A DNA stretch of 17,964 nt. It comes from Deltaproteobacteria bacterium (GTDB taxonomy: Bacteria; Myxococcota_A; UBA9160; UBA4427). The notes below the pieces were generated by a model. That model was not told where the DNA came from and ran no database searches. It was given only the letters and a program-made list of their open reading frames with translations. This document shows positions 7,711 to 16,965 of the stretch, one piece after another. The stretch spans positions 1-17,964 of the forward strand of contig JADJOR010000007.1 in assembly GCA_016713665.1 (NCBI GenBank), given 5' to 3'. The stretch's first letter is position 1. The number at the start of each line of letters is the position of its first letter. The translations under genes and the position numbers were made by a program.

Positions 7711-10261
7711 TCAAAGTCCGCTCGGTCGCTCGCCGACGATGCCCTCGCTGCGAAGCCCCTCGATCTCCGCGTCGCCGAGGCCGGCGAGCGTGCGGAGGAG
7801 CTCCGCGTTGTGCTCGCCGAGCAGCGGTGCCGGCCGGGGAACGCGCGATCGCCCGTCTCGTGAAAGCGCAGCGGTTGGGTCGGGATCGGGACGTGGCCGG
7901 CCAGGGGATGATCCACTTCCTGGATGAAGTCGCTCTTCGCGATCGGCTCGAGGAGATGTCCCTCGCGGGCGGCGCTCACGGGGGCGCAGGGAATGCCCGC
8001 GGCGAGGATCTGCGAGACGGCCTCCTCGCGCGCGCGGCCCGCGAGCCAGCGCGCGAGACCTTCGTCGATGCGGTCGTGGGCACGGCGTCGGCCGGCGAGG
8101 CTCGCGAGCTCGGGGTCGTCTTGCCAGTCGGTGCGACCGACGAGACGGACGAGGGCGCTCCACTGGGCGTCGCTCTCGACCGAGAGCGCGAGCCAGTTCG
8201 GCTGGTCCAGCGCGTCGACGCCTGCACAGGCGTAGAGGCCCTGGGGCGCCGCGTGGATCGATCGATTGCCGTCGCCGGTCAGCAGCGTCCCCGTGGCGTC
8301 GTGCTCGAGGATGCCCTCGGCGGCGATCGCGAGGAGCGTCTCGACCATCGCCGACTCGATCATGCAGCCCTCGCCCGTCGCGTCGCTGCGCGAGACCGAG
8401 CAGCGCGGCGTAGGCGGCGTGGAGCCCGGCCAGCGGATCGGCACACGCCCGCGGCGTCAGCGGCCCGGCCTTTTCGCCGGCTGAGGCGGGATAGGCCGTC
8501 CGCCAGGCGATCCCGCTGACCTGCTCCATCGTCTGCGCGAAGCCGGTGCGGTCGCGCCAGGGGCCGTCGAGGCCGAAGGCGGGCATGCGCACGAGCACGA
8601 TCCGCGGATTCGCCGCCGCGAGCTTCGCGTAGTCGAGACCGAAGTTGTCGAGGACGCGCGGCGAGAAGTTCTCGATCACGACGTCGGCCTGCTTCGCGAG
8701 CTCGAGCAGGAGCGATAGGCCGCGCGGGCGCGTCAGATCGAGGGTCAGGCCGCGCTTGCCGGTGTTCGCGCTGTGGAAGGTCGGACCGAACTCCCACCAG
8801 CCCGGCGAGGTCGGCGGGCGCTGCGTGCCGAAGCGCATGCCGTCGGGGCGCTGGATCGATTCGACGTGGATCACGTCGGCGCCGAGACAGCCGAGCACGA
8901 AGGTCGCGTAGGGCCCCGCCCAGAAGGCGGTGAGGTCGAGGACGCGCAGGCCCTCGAGCGGGCGGGGGGCGCGTCCGGCCGGGGAGCTCGGTTCGGGCAC
9001 GGAACCGCGGTCGGGGAGACGCTTCGTTGTGTCGCGCACCGGGGCGCGATCTGCCGCGCTCGCTCCGCTCGTCCCGTTCGTCGACGCCGCGCGCGTCCCG
9101 GTCCACGGCGATGCGGTGCCTGCGGCCACGTTCGCCCCGGCGTGCATCGCCTCTGCCAGGGTCGGCGCCGGGCGGAAGTCGAGCCGCGGCCAGGCGGTGG
9201 ACGCGTAGGGCACCCTGCGGCTGCAGGAAGCCGCCCCGCGGATTGCGCACGAAGACGCCGCGCTCGACAGATGGTCGAGCTTGGGCAGCAGCGCGCCGTG
9301 GCCGATCGGCGCGGCGGGGACGCGGAGCCATTCGCTGCGCTCGAGCAGTTCCTCGGTCGTGTCATCCCGGGGGTAGGCGCGGACGGCGCTTCGGATCTCG
9401 TCGGCGCGGGCGTGGCGCATCGCCATGTGGGCGAGGGTCGGATCGTCGGCCCACTCGGGATGCTCGACGAGCAGCGAGAAGTCCTTCCACTGCTGCGCCG
9501 TGAAGATGCAGAAGCCGATCCAGCCGTCGGCGGTCGGCTCGATCGAGGGCACGTCCTCGCTCGCGGGAAGCGCGAAGACCTGCGAGAAATGACCCCAGAC
9601 GCTGCCGGCGTTGGTCAGCGTCGGCGTGATCGCCTCGAGCTTCGAGAGGGACACGTGCGCGCCCCGCGCGTCGCGGCGGGCCGCGCGCAGCGCCGCGACG
9701 ACGCCGAGGGCGGCATAGGTTCCCGAGAGCCATTCGACGATCTCGACGCCGCAGGTGAGCGGCGGGAGCCCGGCGCGACCGCGGGAGGCCGTCGAGCCGC
9801 AGCCAGGCCTGGAGCGTGAAGTCGTTCGCGACGCGCTCGGCCCATGGCCCGTCGTTCCCGAACGCCGAGAGCGCGAGCCAGCTCGCCCGCGGATTGAGGG
9901 CCGCGAGCGCACTCGCTCCGAGACCTCGCGCGTCGAGCCAGCCCGCCGGCCGCGAATCGAGCACCGCATCGCGGTCGCCGTAGAGCCGCAGCAGCGCCGA
10001 CCGATCCGCCTCGCGGTCGAGATCGAGCATGAGCGCGCGTTGGCCCGTGCGCAGATATCGAAATAGCAGGCCGTCACCCGCCGCATCGAAGGAGGCCGCC
10101 GTCGCTCCCCGAAGCCTGAGCGGATCGCCCGTCGGCGACTCGATCGCGAGGATCTCCGCCCCCGCATCGGCGAGGAGCTTCGCCGCATAGCCCCCGGCGA
10201 TGCCGTCGGCGAGATCGACGATGCGCACACCGGCGAGCGGTTGTCGGGCGGCGGTGTCCAT
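7711..10261 (-). CDS. Fused double-domain family III CoA-transferase (CaiB/BaiF)
   Basis: About 850 residues, twice the usual ~400, because two CaiB/BaiF domains sit in one chain. Family III enzymes move CoA between carboxylates through an aspartyl-CoA thioester. ATG 10261 starts MDTAARQPLAGVRIVDLADGIAGG, the standard first strand. Domain 1 runs to about 9160, and a Ser/Thr/Ala-rich linker follows. Domain 2 starts near 8962 (PLEGLRVLDLTAFWAGPYA), with VVIENFSPRVLDNFGLDY and FGLDGPWRDRTGFAQ. In domain 2 the expected catalytic Asp is in ADPLAGLHAAY (codon 8437-8439). In domain 1 the matching place reads VEWLSGTYAAL, with Glu (codon 9733-9735), so one half may be non-catalytic. Frame jumps occur near 9775 and 8385, near 7838, and as a compensating pair around 9225-9275. 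The gene heads the CoA-transferase/SDR/MFS set. Fused or paired forms of this family are known in aromatic, terpenoid and steroid catabolism. Confidence 0.82.
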
Positions 10262-10461
10262 GTCGTCCTACGCCTTGTTCTTCGCCTTGTTCCTGGCTGT
10301 CGCGACTGCAGCCGTGCGGGATCGCGCCCGGCGATTGAAACCCACTGGCCCGTCGCCGTCGACCGCCCCAGGCGAATCCCTTGGGAATCTTCCCGGGCCG
10401 CACGCGCGTCGTTCCGTTCCCGCCGAGCGGGTCCTGCCCGAATCGTGCCAGACGACCCCGG

Positions 10462-11289
10462 ATGCGACTGCACCGCGACCGCTTCCGGCCAGCCCGTCCT
10501 CGATACGGCGGTCTCCACGCGCTGCTGCGGCGCGTCGCCCGCGGCGACGCGGCCGAGAGTCTGCGGCTCTATCGCCCGGACGACGCCCTGCTCTTCTCGA
10601 GCCTCGATGCGCGCCGACCGGGTTATGCGGAGGCGGTCGCGCGCGGGCGGCCGGCTTGCGAGCCCGTCGTACGCCTGGCCGGAGGCCACGCGGCCGTCTT
10701 CCTCGCCTCGTCGCTGGCCTTTCGCCTGGGCCTCGCCCGATCCCGAGGCCTCGCTCCGTATCCGCCCGCGTGCCGGAGCGCCTCGCCGGCTGGATCGTCG
10801 CGGCGCTGCAGCGGCTCGGCCTCGATGCGAGGCTCGGCGAGGTCGAAGGCGAATACTGTCCCGGCGAGTTCAGCGTCAATCTCGGCGGCCGGATCAAGGT
10901 CATGGGCGTCGGGCAGCGGGTGATCCGCGGCGGCGCGTCGTCGGCGGCGTCGTCACGATCGCCGAGACGGAGCGTCTGCGCGCGGTCCTCGTCCCGATCT
11001 ACGAAGCGCTCGAGCTCGAGTTCCGACCCGAGACGGCCGGCGGGATCGCCGACGCCGCGCCGGGTCTCACGGCCGAAGATCTGGTCGAGGCCCTGAGCTC
11101 GGTGTTGAGGGCCGAAGGCATCGTTCTCGAGGCGGCGCGCTTCGATCCGGCGATCGAGGACGAGGCGCGGGCGCTGTCCGACTTCCACGCCCCAGAAGCG
11201 ATCGCGAGCGCCCGCGGACTGCGTTCCTCGACCAATCGGGGCAACCGGCCGCCGGCCCGACGAAGATCCTCCACCAGTCGGACGACTGA
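10462..11289 (+). CDS. Lipoate-protein ligase A family protein (frame-shifted as read)
   Basis: Homology to the BPL/LplA/LipB catalytic domain is spread over three frames. ATG 10462 gives MRLHRDRF, then LHALLRRVARGDAAESLRLY, which matches the start of bacterial lipoate-ligase-like proteins. Next come EPVVRLAGGHAAVF, the substrate-binding loop (normally R-x-S/A-GGG/R-x2-x), and then LAGWIVAALQRLGLDARLGE and GEYCPGEFSVNLGG. GRIKVMGVGQRV follows, with the conserved Lys (about 10890-10925), then VVTIAETERLRAVL. Frame jumps fall near 10735 and 10930. The end is uncertain: the TGA 11287-11289 closes a protein-like stretch after a further jump near 11210. These enzymes attach lipoate or octanoate to lipoyl domains of 2-oxoacid dehydrogenases or GcvH. 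Neighbouring cytochrome genes do not obviously explain the role. No clear ribosome site is seen at 10462. Confidence 0.7.
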
Positions 11290-11429
11290 ACGCGACGGCG
11301 ACGGAGCGCGCGACGAATCCGTCCCGCGCGCGTCGCCAGCGACGATTCGCCGCGCGAGAGGTGGCAGCACGGCGCGCTGGCTTTCCTAGCCGCGCTTCGT
11401 TCCGCTCGAAATCCCATCTCGAGGGTCCC

Positions 11430-11989
11430 ATGCCCAATCGCGCCCCGTCCTTCATCCGATCCCGTTCGCACGGCCCGAGCGCAGCGCGTCGCGTTGGCCT
11501 TCGTCCGCATCGCCGGCGCCGCGCTCGTCGTCGCCGGTCTCGCATCGATCGCCTCGCTCGTTTCCGGAACGCGGCCCAGGCCCAGAGCGCCGCGGGCGAG
11601 CAGGCGGTGATCGAGTATCGCCAGCTCGTGATGGGCGCCGTCGGCAGCAACATGGGCGCGATCGGCGGCATCCTGAAGAACCAGCTCGCGCTGCCGGGGC
11701 GATCGCGATCCACGCGCAGCAGATGGCCGACAGCGCGAAGCTGATGGGGCCGGCGTTCAAGCAGAAGGTGAGCGCGGGCAAGACCGACGCGAAGCCCGAG
11801 ATCTGGAGCGACTGGGCGAAGTTCGAGAAGGCGATCGCCGACTACGAGAAGGCGGCGTCAGGTCTCGCCGCGGCGGCCAGGCTCGATCCGGCGGCGACGG
11901 GCGCGGCGGTGAAGGCCCTCGGCGAGAGCTGCGGCGGCTGCCACGAATCCTTCCGGAAGCCGAAGGAGCAGTCGTACAAGAACCGATGA
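11430..11989 (+). CDS. Cytochrome c' (class II c-type cytochrome)
   Basis: About 186 codons including a long leader. ATG 11430 has GAGG 5 bases upstream. A basic start is followed, in a second frame, by a hydrophobic signal segment (ALAFVRIAGAALVVAGLA) and an AQAQ cleavage-like site. Mature helix 1 reads YRQLVMGAVGSNMGAIGGIL, helix 2 AIHAQQMADSAKLMGPAF, and helix 3 IWSDWAKFEKAIADYEKAA. The last helix carries the heme site CGGCH (11937-11951) followed by ESFRKP, the standard C-terminal heme placement of cytochrome c'. The four-helix order and length fit the family. Frame jumps occur near 11490, 11560 and 11700. These periplasmic proteins bind NO or CO and may protect against nitrosative stress; electron transfer to the adjacent cytochrome is possible. 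Its stop overlaps the ATG of the next gene (ATGA at 11986). Confidence 0.82.
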
Positions 11990-13053
11990 AGCGCAGGCGT
12001 TCACGTCGGAGTGGGAGGCGGAGTCGCCGTCCCGATCGCGCGGCTCGTCGGGCTCGCCGGCCGCGTCGGGCCGGCCGCTCGTCGCGTGGCATGGCCTGCT
12101 CGCGGCGACGAGCGCTGCGCCGGCGGTCGCGGGCGAACGCAGCGGCCCGTCCGACGTGCGTCTCGCCCAGTCGGACGAGGCGCGCGCGTCACGTCGCCGA
12201 GGAGATCGCGCGGGCGAAGGCCGCGGGCTTCGAGCGCACGACGCCCTCGAGCGCGGCCGCCGCATCTTCCATGACGGGCGGCTGTACCGGCTACACGAAC
12301 TTCCCCGGCGAGGCGACGGCGCGCCGCCGCTCGCCGGGGGCCGCGCCCTCGAGACACCCCCGGTGTCTACAGCACCAACATCACCCCGGATCGCGAGACC
12401 GGCATCGGCGGCTGGCAGACCGGGGACTTTCGTGCGCGCGATGCGCGAGGGCCTCGCCTTCGGGCGAGCATTATTTCCCGTCTTTCCGTACACGTCGTTC
12501 ACCGGCCTCTCTGATGCGGATCTCGCCGACCTGAAGGCGTATCTCGAGCTGCTGCCGGCGGTGCGCCGCGCGAATCGCGCGCCCGAGGCCTGGCCGCCCC
12601 TTCTCCTGGCGCTTCGTGATCGCCGGATGGAAGGTGCTGAACTCACGTCTGCCCGATCGAGAGCGATCCGGCGCGGGACGCCGCCTGGAATCGCGGGCGT
12701 TATCTCGTCGAGGCGGGCCCGCCCACTGCGGCGAGTGTCATACGCCGCGGACCTCTAGCGGAGGCCTCGACCGGACGATGTGGCTCGCCGGCTCGAAGGA
12801 CGGGACCGGAGGGCGAGCTCGCGCTCAACATCACGCCCGACGAGAAGACGGGCATCGGCGAGTGGTCGATCAACGATCTCGTCTGGTATCTCGAGACCGG
12901 CCTCAGCCCGACGGCGACGACACGCAGGGCCTGATGAGCGAGGTCATCCGCCACGGCTACGCGAACCTCTCCCGCGAGGATCGCGAGGCGATCGCGGGCT
13001 ACCTGCTGCCTCGCCGCCCCCCGATCGCGAACCGCGTCCGCGGCGGGGATTGA
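11986..13053 (+). CDS. Diheme c-type cytochrome, alcohol/gluconate dehydrogenase cytochrome-subunit type (frame-shifted as read)
   Basis: About 355 codons. The ATG at 11986 overlaps the cytochrome c' stop. The N-terminus to ~12150 is hard to read through jumps. The first cytochrome c domain starts at about 12240 with DALERGRRIFHDG. Its heme site, normally CxxCH, reads CTGYT (12288-12302), consistent with loss of three bases. GDGAPPLAGGRALETP, VYSTNITPDRETGIGGW, FVRAMREGLAFGR and FPVFPYTSFTGLSDADLADL follow, exactly the order in dehydrogenase cytochrome subunits. Domain 2 begins near 12620 with IAGWKVLNSRLPDRE. It has a clean heme site CGECHTPR (about 12735-12758), then NITPDEKTGIGEWSINDL, YLETGLSP, DGDDTQGLMSEVIRHGY and AIAGYLLPRRPPIANR before the TGA. 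At least four jumps are present. It should carry electrons in the periplasm; no dehydrogenase large subunit is in the window. Confidence 0.78.
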
Positions 13054-13061
13054 GGCCGGGA

Positions 13062-13168
13062 GGATCCCGCCCGATCCCGCCCGGATCCCGATCCTGATCC
13101 CGGCCGCCTCCGATTGCGTCCCTCCACCGTCGAGAATAGGATTCTGCCATCCCGAATCCGGGATCCCG
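13062..13168. promoter_or_regulatory. Repeated GGATCCCG motif upstream of the P450 gene
   Basis: The 156-base gap between the diheme cytochrome and the P450 contains GGATCCCG at 13062, 13083 and 13161. Shorter GATCCC copies lie at 13073 and 13096. The last full copy is part of a perfect 10-base palindrome, CGGGATCCCG (13159-13168). The early copies are spaced about 10-11 bases. This could be a repeated operator in front of the P450, or simple sequence drift in GC-rich DNA. Confidence 0.3.
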
Positions 13169-13209
13169 ATTTCGCGGCGCGCAGGCCGCGCCCCTTGAGG
13201 AGCTCCCGG

Positions 13210-14411
13210 ATGCGCTTTGATCTCTCCGACGAGGTGCAGCGCGATCCCTATCCGCACTACAAGCGCCTGCGCGACGAGGCGCCGGTCTATCGCGATCCGG
13301 TGCTCGGCTACTACGCGGTCTCGCGCTTCGAGGATTGCTGGAACGCCTACGTCGACTGGCAGCGCTTCAGCTCGGCGGCGGGCCCGTCGCTCGAGCCTCC
13401 GGGCGCGGCGAGGCCTTCTCCCCGATCCGCATCGATCCGCCGCGCCACACGACGCTGCGCAACCTCATCCGCCGCGCCTTCACGCCGCGCCGCATCGCCG
13501 ATCTCGAGCCGCGCATCCGCAAGATGGCGCGCGGCTATCTCGACGCGCTCGCGGGCGAGAAGGCCTTCGAGTTCCAGTCGAGCCTCGGCGCGCGGCTGCC
13601 GATGAGCGGATCTGCGATCTCGTCGGGATCCCCGAGTCGATGAACGAGCAGATCTGCGACTGAGCGAATTTCGCTCCACCGTGAGCTGCCACACGCCGAG
13701 CCGCTGCCCGAGGCCGCGGCTGCCGAGAGGTGAAGTTGCGCGGCTATCTGCGCGGGGCTGCTCGACGAGAAGCGGGGTCGCGGGACCGACGATCTCGTCG
13801 GCATCCTGCTCGCGGCGGAGATCAAAATCGACGGAAAGATCCAGAAGCTCACCGACGACGATCGTCGCCTTTCCTGAATCTCCCGCCGCAGCCGGCAACG
13901 AGACGACGACGAAGCTGATCGGCAACCTGTCGTGCCGCTGGCCCAGCATCCCGAGCAGCGCGGCGATCGTCGCGGATCCGGCAGCTCCCCGGCCGCCATC
14001 GAGGAGAGCCTGCGCTTCGAGCCGCCGTCGCAGAACACGGGGCGGATCATGACGGAGGATCTCACTGCACGGGACCGTGATCCCTGAAGGGCCTGCGGGT
14101 CAGGATCCTGACGGGTGTCGGCCTGTCGCGACGAGCGCGAGTATCCGATCCCGATCGCTTCGACGTCACGCGGCGCTTCGAGCGCTCGCTCTACTTCGGC
14201 CACGGCCAGCACGTCTGTCTCGGAAAGTCGCTCGCGCGGCTCGAGGCGCGGGTCGTGCTCGAGGAGTTCCTCGCCCGCTACCCGCGCTACCAGCTCGACG
14301 AGGCCGGGCTCGAGCGGACGAGCCAGTCCCACGTGCGGGGCTATTCGCGGATCCCTGGGCGCGTCGACCGATCAGGCCAGTCGGGGAGATCGCGGGTCGG
14401 GCTCAGGCTGA
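13210..14411 (+). CDS. Cytochrome P450 (frame-shifted as read)
   Basis: About 390-400 residues, normal for a soluble bacterial P450, a heme monooxygenase that hydroxylates hydrophobic substrates with ferredoxin-supplied electrons. ATG 13210 follows GAGGAG (13197-13202) at 7 bases. Visible parts are: FDLSDEVQRDPYPHYKRLRD; YYAVSRFEDCWNAY; the C-helix region IDPPRHTTLRNLIRRAFTP with the heme-propionate contacts; the I-helix oxygen site AGNETT (about 13895-13912); the K-helix ExxR as ESLR (about 14008); IPEGLRVRI; DPDRFDVTRRFERSLYFGHG; and the heme loop FGHGQHVCLG with the Cys ligand (about 14214). RGYSRIP near 14340 is the usual P450 end. The exact stop is unclear because the tail frame is open beyond the gene; 14411 is a working limit. 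Six or more jumps occur. It converges on the crotonase gene. The family resembles steroid/terpenoid P450s, but the substrate is inferred only. Confidence 0.82.
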
Positions 14412-15178
14412 ACCAGGCGCCGCGGCGTCGACGAAGGCGGCGGCGCCCTCGGCGGCATCGATCTGATTGCAGATCCAGCCCATCCAGTCCTGCTCGGCGC
14501 GCAGGGTCTCGAAGGGCGACGCGGCGAGGCCCTTCCAGAGGAGCCGCTTCGAGAGCGCGACCGAGACCGGCGCCGTGTTGCGACCGAACCCGCGGCCCAC
14601 GCGAGCGCAGCGTCGAGCACCTCCCGGCCGGCAGCGCGCAATGGGCGAGCCCTATCTCGGCGGCCCGCGGGCCGCTGAACGTGCGCCCCGAGAGCAGGAG
14701 CTCCGCTGGCGCTCGAGGCCGACGAGGCGCGGCAGATCGTGTGACGCGAGCTCCGGGAGCACCCTGCGCCGCACGAACGCGAAGGCGAGCTTCGCGTCCT
14801 CGGCGACGAAGCGCAGGTCGCACATCAGCGGGTAGGTGATCCTGACGCCGACGGCGTGGCTGTTGATCGCGGCGACGACCGGCTTGCGTAGCGACCAGGG
14901 CGGCACGAGCGTCCGCCAGCTCGTCGGATCTCGGCGCCTCGCGATCCGAGCAAAGGCCCGGCGTCGGAGAGATCGGCGCCGACGCAGAACGTCGAGCCTG
15001 CTCCCGTCAGGACGATCACGCGGACCGAGTCGTCCTGATCGAGCTGCGCGAGCGCGTCGTTGAGCTCCCCGCCATCTGCGGCGACCGTGCGTTGCGGCGC
15101 TCGGCGGTTCTTCAGGCGGACGATGCAGGTCCGCCCCTCGTCGGCGCGCTCGAGGATCAAGGCTTCGTAGGACTTCAT
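14341..15178 (-). CDS. Enoyl-CoA hydratase/isomerase (crotonase) family protein (frame-shifted as read)
   Basis: About 275 residues, normal for crotonases, which hydrate or isomerise 2-enoyl-CoA thioesters. ATG 15178 overlaps the TGA of the Rieske gene (ATGA, 15178-15175). Seen in order are: LILERADEGRTCIVRLKN; IVLTGAGSTFCVGADLS, the first oxyanion loop (about 14960-15010); KPVVAAINSHAVGV, the second oxyanion loop (about 14850-14890); ITYPLMCDLRFVAEDAKLAF; VLPELASH with the expected active-site Glu; LLLSGRTFSGPRAAEIGLAH; and NTAPVSVALSKRLLW. The ending SLSPTRDLPDWP is reached after a jump near 14415; a stop in that frame is at 14341-14343. In the other frame the protein would stop at 14403. 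Four or more jumps are seen. It is the last gene of the minus-strand set with the Rieske oxygenase and probably acts after ring or side-chain oxygenation, on CoA-linked intermediates. Confidence 0.8.
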
Positions 15179-16192
15179 CCGGCGGGATCCGTTGCGCGTG
15201 GGCGGCGCGTAGAACTGGGAGAACCAGCGGCGGAAGTCGTGGACGATCGCCTCTCGGGCACGAGCTGCGGCCGGCTGCGATAGCGCTTTTGTGATGCCAG
15301 ATTCGACGTCGCGGCTCCAGCCGGCCTGGGAGTTCTCGAAGACCCGTCGCGCTGCCTGTCGGAGACCGCGCGCGCGAAGGCGTAGAGCGAGCGGACGGCG
15401 ACGTGGCCCGGGTCGGTCACGAGCCAGCTGGATCGTCACGCCTTCGATCGCGCCGTGGAAGGGGTGCGCGTGCAGCTCGGGCCCTCGGTGAAGGACTCGA
15501 TCCAGTAGGGCGACTTCGCCCTCGACGCCGGTCTCGAGGGGTCGATGTCGTAGGCGAGGGTGTAGGTATGGCGGTCGGGGGCGCCAGTCGATGCCGCGGG
15601 TCGTGAAGCCGTGGATCGTCGGAAGGGGCGATGTCGACGCTGTTCTCGTTGAGCCTCCTGGGATGCGAATGGATGTCGGACCATAGCTTGCGGGCGGTGA
15701 TGCGGTAGCGCGGATCGCCGATCTCCGGGATCGCCTCGACCTCCCAGGAGGGCGGGGCCCCGCTCGACCGTGCCAGACGTAGATGAAGCCGCTGCGATCG
15801 CAGCGCGGGGCTGTGCGCCGGTCCGCAACGCGTCGCCGCGCCCCTGCTTCGAATACGGGATCCCGCCGCAGCGGGCCCCGCGATTCCAGCGCCAGCCGTG
15901 AAGGGGCAGACGAGCAGCTTCCGCCCGGAGACGACGCCGCCATGGCCGAGATGGGCGCCCATGTGGGACAGTAGGCGTCGAGCACCGCGACCTCGCCCGA
16001 AGCGCCGCGATAGGCGACGAGGTCGACGCCGAAGGCGTGGATCGGGACGACCTGCCGCGGAGGAGCTCGTCCGAAAAGAGCAACGCCGACCAGCCGATCG
16101 GGATCGGGAGTTTCGCCTCGACTGGCGCGATCTCGAGCTGCCGCCGTTCGGAAGCTCGTCGAGAGCGGTCCGCCCTGCCTTGCCGCCGTCAT
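15175..16192 (-). CDS. Rieske non-heme iron oxygenase, large subunit, KshA-like (frame-shifted as read)
   Basis: About 340 residues, close to the ~380 of 3-ketosteroid 9-alpha-hydroxylase oxygenases. ATG 16192 overlaps the TGA of the upstream SDR (ATGA). PIPIGWSALLFSDELL, VVPIHAFGVDLVAYRGASG and VAVLDAYCP lead into the Rieske [2Fe-2S] region. As read this is CPTW and CPFT, but one C added back to each run (near 15963 and 15899) gives CPHMGAHLGHGG and CPFHGWRW, the complete C-x-H...C-x2-H ligand set. Then come GFIYVWHG, PSWEVEAIPEIGDPRY and LWSDIHSHP. ENSVDIA with IHGFTTRG is the mononuclear iron region, again broken by a jump near 15630. The C-terminus reads RVFENSQAGWSRDVESGITKAL and FRRWFSQFYAPP. 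It hydroxylates a hydrophobic ring substrate and needs a separate reductase, which is not in the window. KshA-type function on steroids is likely but not proven. Confidence 0.8.
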
Positions 16193-16965
16193 CGCGTCAG
16201 GCCCGGCGTGACCGACGACGATCGTCCGTCGCCCGCTACGTACGACGCGTCCTCGGAGAGCAGCCGTGCCGCGACGTCGCCGACCTCGCGCGGCTGGCCG
16301 AGGCGGCGGGCGCCGTCCGCTCGGAGAGGCCGCGAAGCCCGCGTCGTCGACTCGAGCCGCGAAGGCGCGTATCGATCGGCGATGCCGGGCAGATCGCGTT
16401 GACGCGGATGCCGTGGCGGGCGAACTCTCGCGCCGCGTGCTTGGTCAGGCCGAGCACGCCGTGCTTGGCGGCGGTGTAGGCGACGCGGCCGGGGGCGCAG
16501 ACGAGGCCCGCGACCGAGGACGTGTTGACGATCGAGCCGCGGCCCTGCTGCTTCGGCGAACGCGAGCTCCGTGCTTCATGCAGAGGAAGACGCCGGTCAG
16601 GTCGACGGCGAGCACCGCCTGCCAGGTCGAGAAGTCGCTCTCGTCGAAGGCGCCCGGCGGCCTGGAGAAGCCCGCGTTGCTGAAAGCGCCCGTGAGGCCG
16701 CCGAGGGCCGAGACGGCCTTCGCGACTCGATGTCGCGAACCGACGCCTCCTGCGAGACGTCGGTCTCGTGGAAGAAGGTCCGCCGGCTTCGTGGATCTGG
16801 CGGCAGGGTCCCCGCTGCCGCCGCGGGCATCGCGATCGGCGACGAGGACGGCCGCACCCTCCTCCGCGAAGCGCAGCGCGGCCGACCGGCCGATGCCGTT
16901 GGCGGCGCCCGTGACGATCAGCTTCGAATCGGCGAGACGAAGACGGACAAGGCGAGGCTCCGCAC
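16189..16965 (-). CDS. Short-chain dehydrogenase/reductase (SDR), classical type (frame-shifted as read)
   Basis: About 258 residues. The NAD(P) loop is TGAANGIG (about 16890-16915), followed by AALRFAEEGAAVLVADRD, typical of NAD(H)-using classical SDRs. FSNAGF holds the NAG motif. SIVNTSSVAGLV carries the catalytic Ser, and AYTAAKHG the Tyr-x3-Lys (about 16462-16485). AREFARHGIRVNAICP gives the usual GxRVNxICPG segment. The ending ASYVAGDG...TPGLTR with TGA 16191-16189 fits the family and overlaps the Rieske ATG. The start is uncertain; GTG 16965 needs a jump near 16935 before LADSKLIVTGAA. No stop for the upstream luciferase-like gene can be seen before this. It probably dehydrogenates a hydroxyl group made by the neighbouring oxygenases. 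Confidence 0.78.

Noticed and set aside
10262..10689. Minus-strand frame extending the CoA-transferase upstream of 10261
   Set aside because: The extra residues are Arg/Ser-rich with no likeness to the family. The CaiB/BaiF domain starts cleanly after the ATG at 10261.
11331..11344. Hairpin CGTCG-CCAG-CGACG between the lipoate-ligase-like and cytochrome c' genes
   Set aside because: A 5-bp stem with no T tract is too weak to call a terminator.
10268..11713. Minus-strand open frame of about 481 codons
   Set aside because: It is antisense to the lipoate-ligase-like and cytochrome c' genes and is Arg-rich without motifs; the plus strand carries conserved catalytic and heme motifs.
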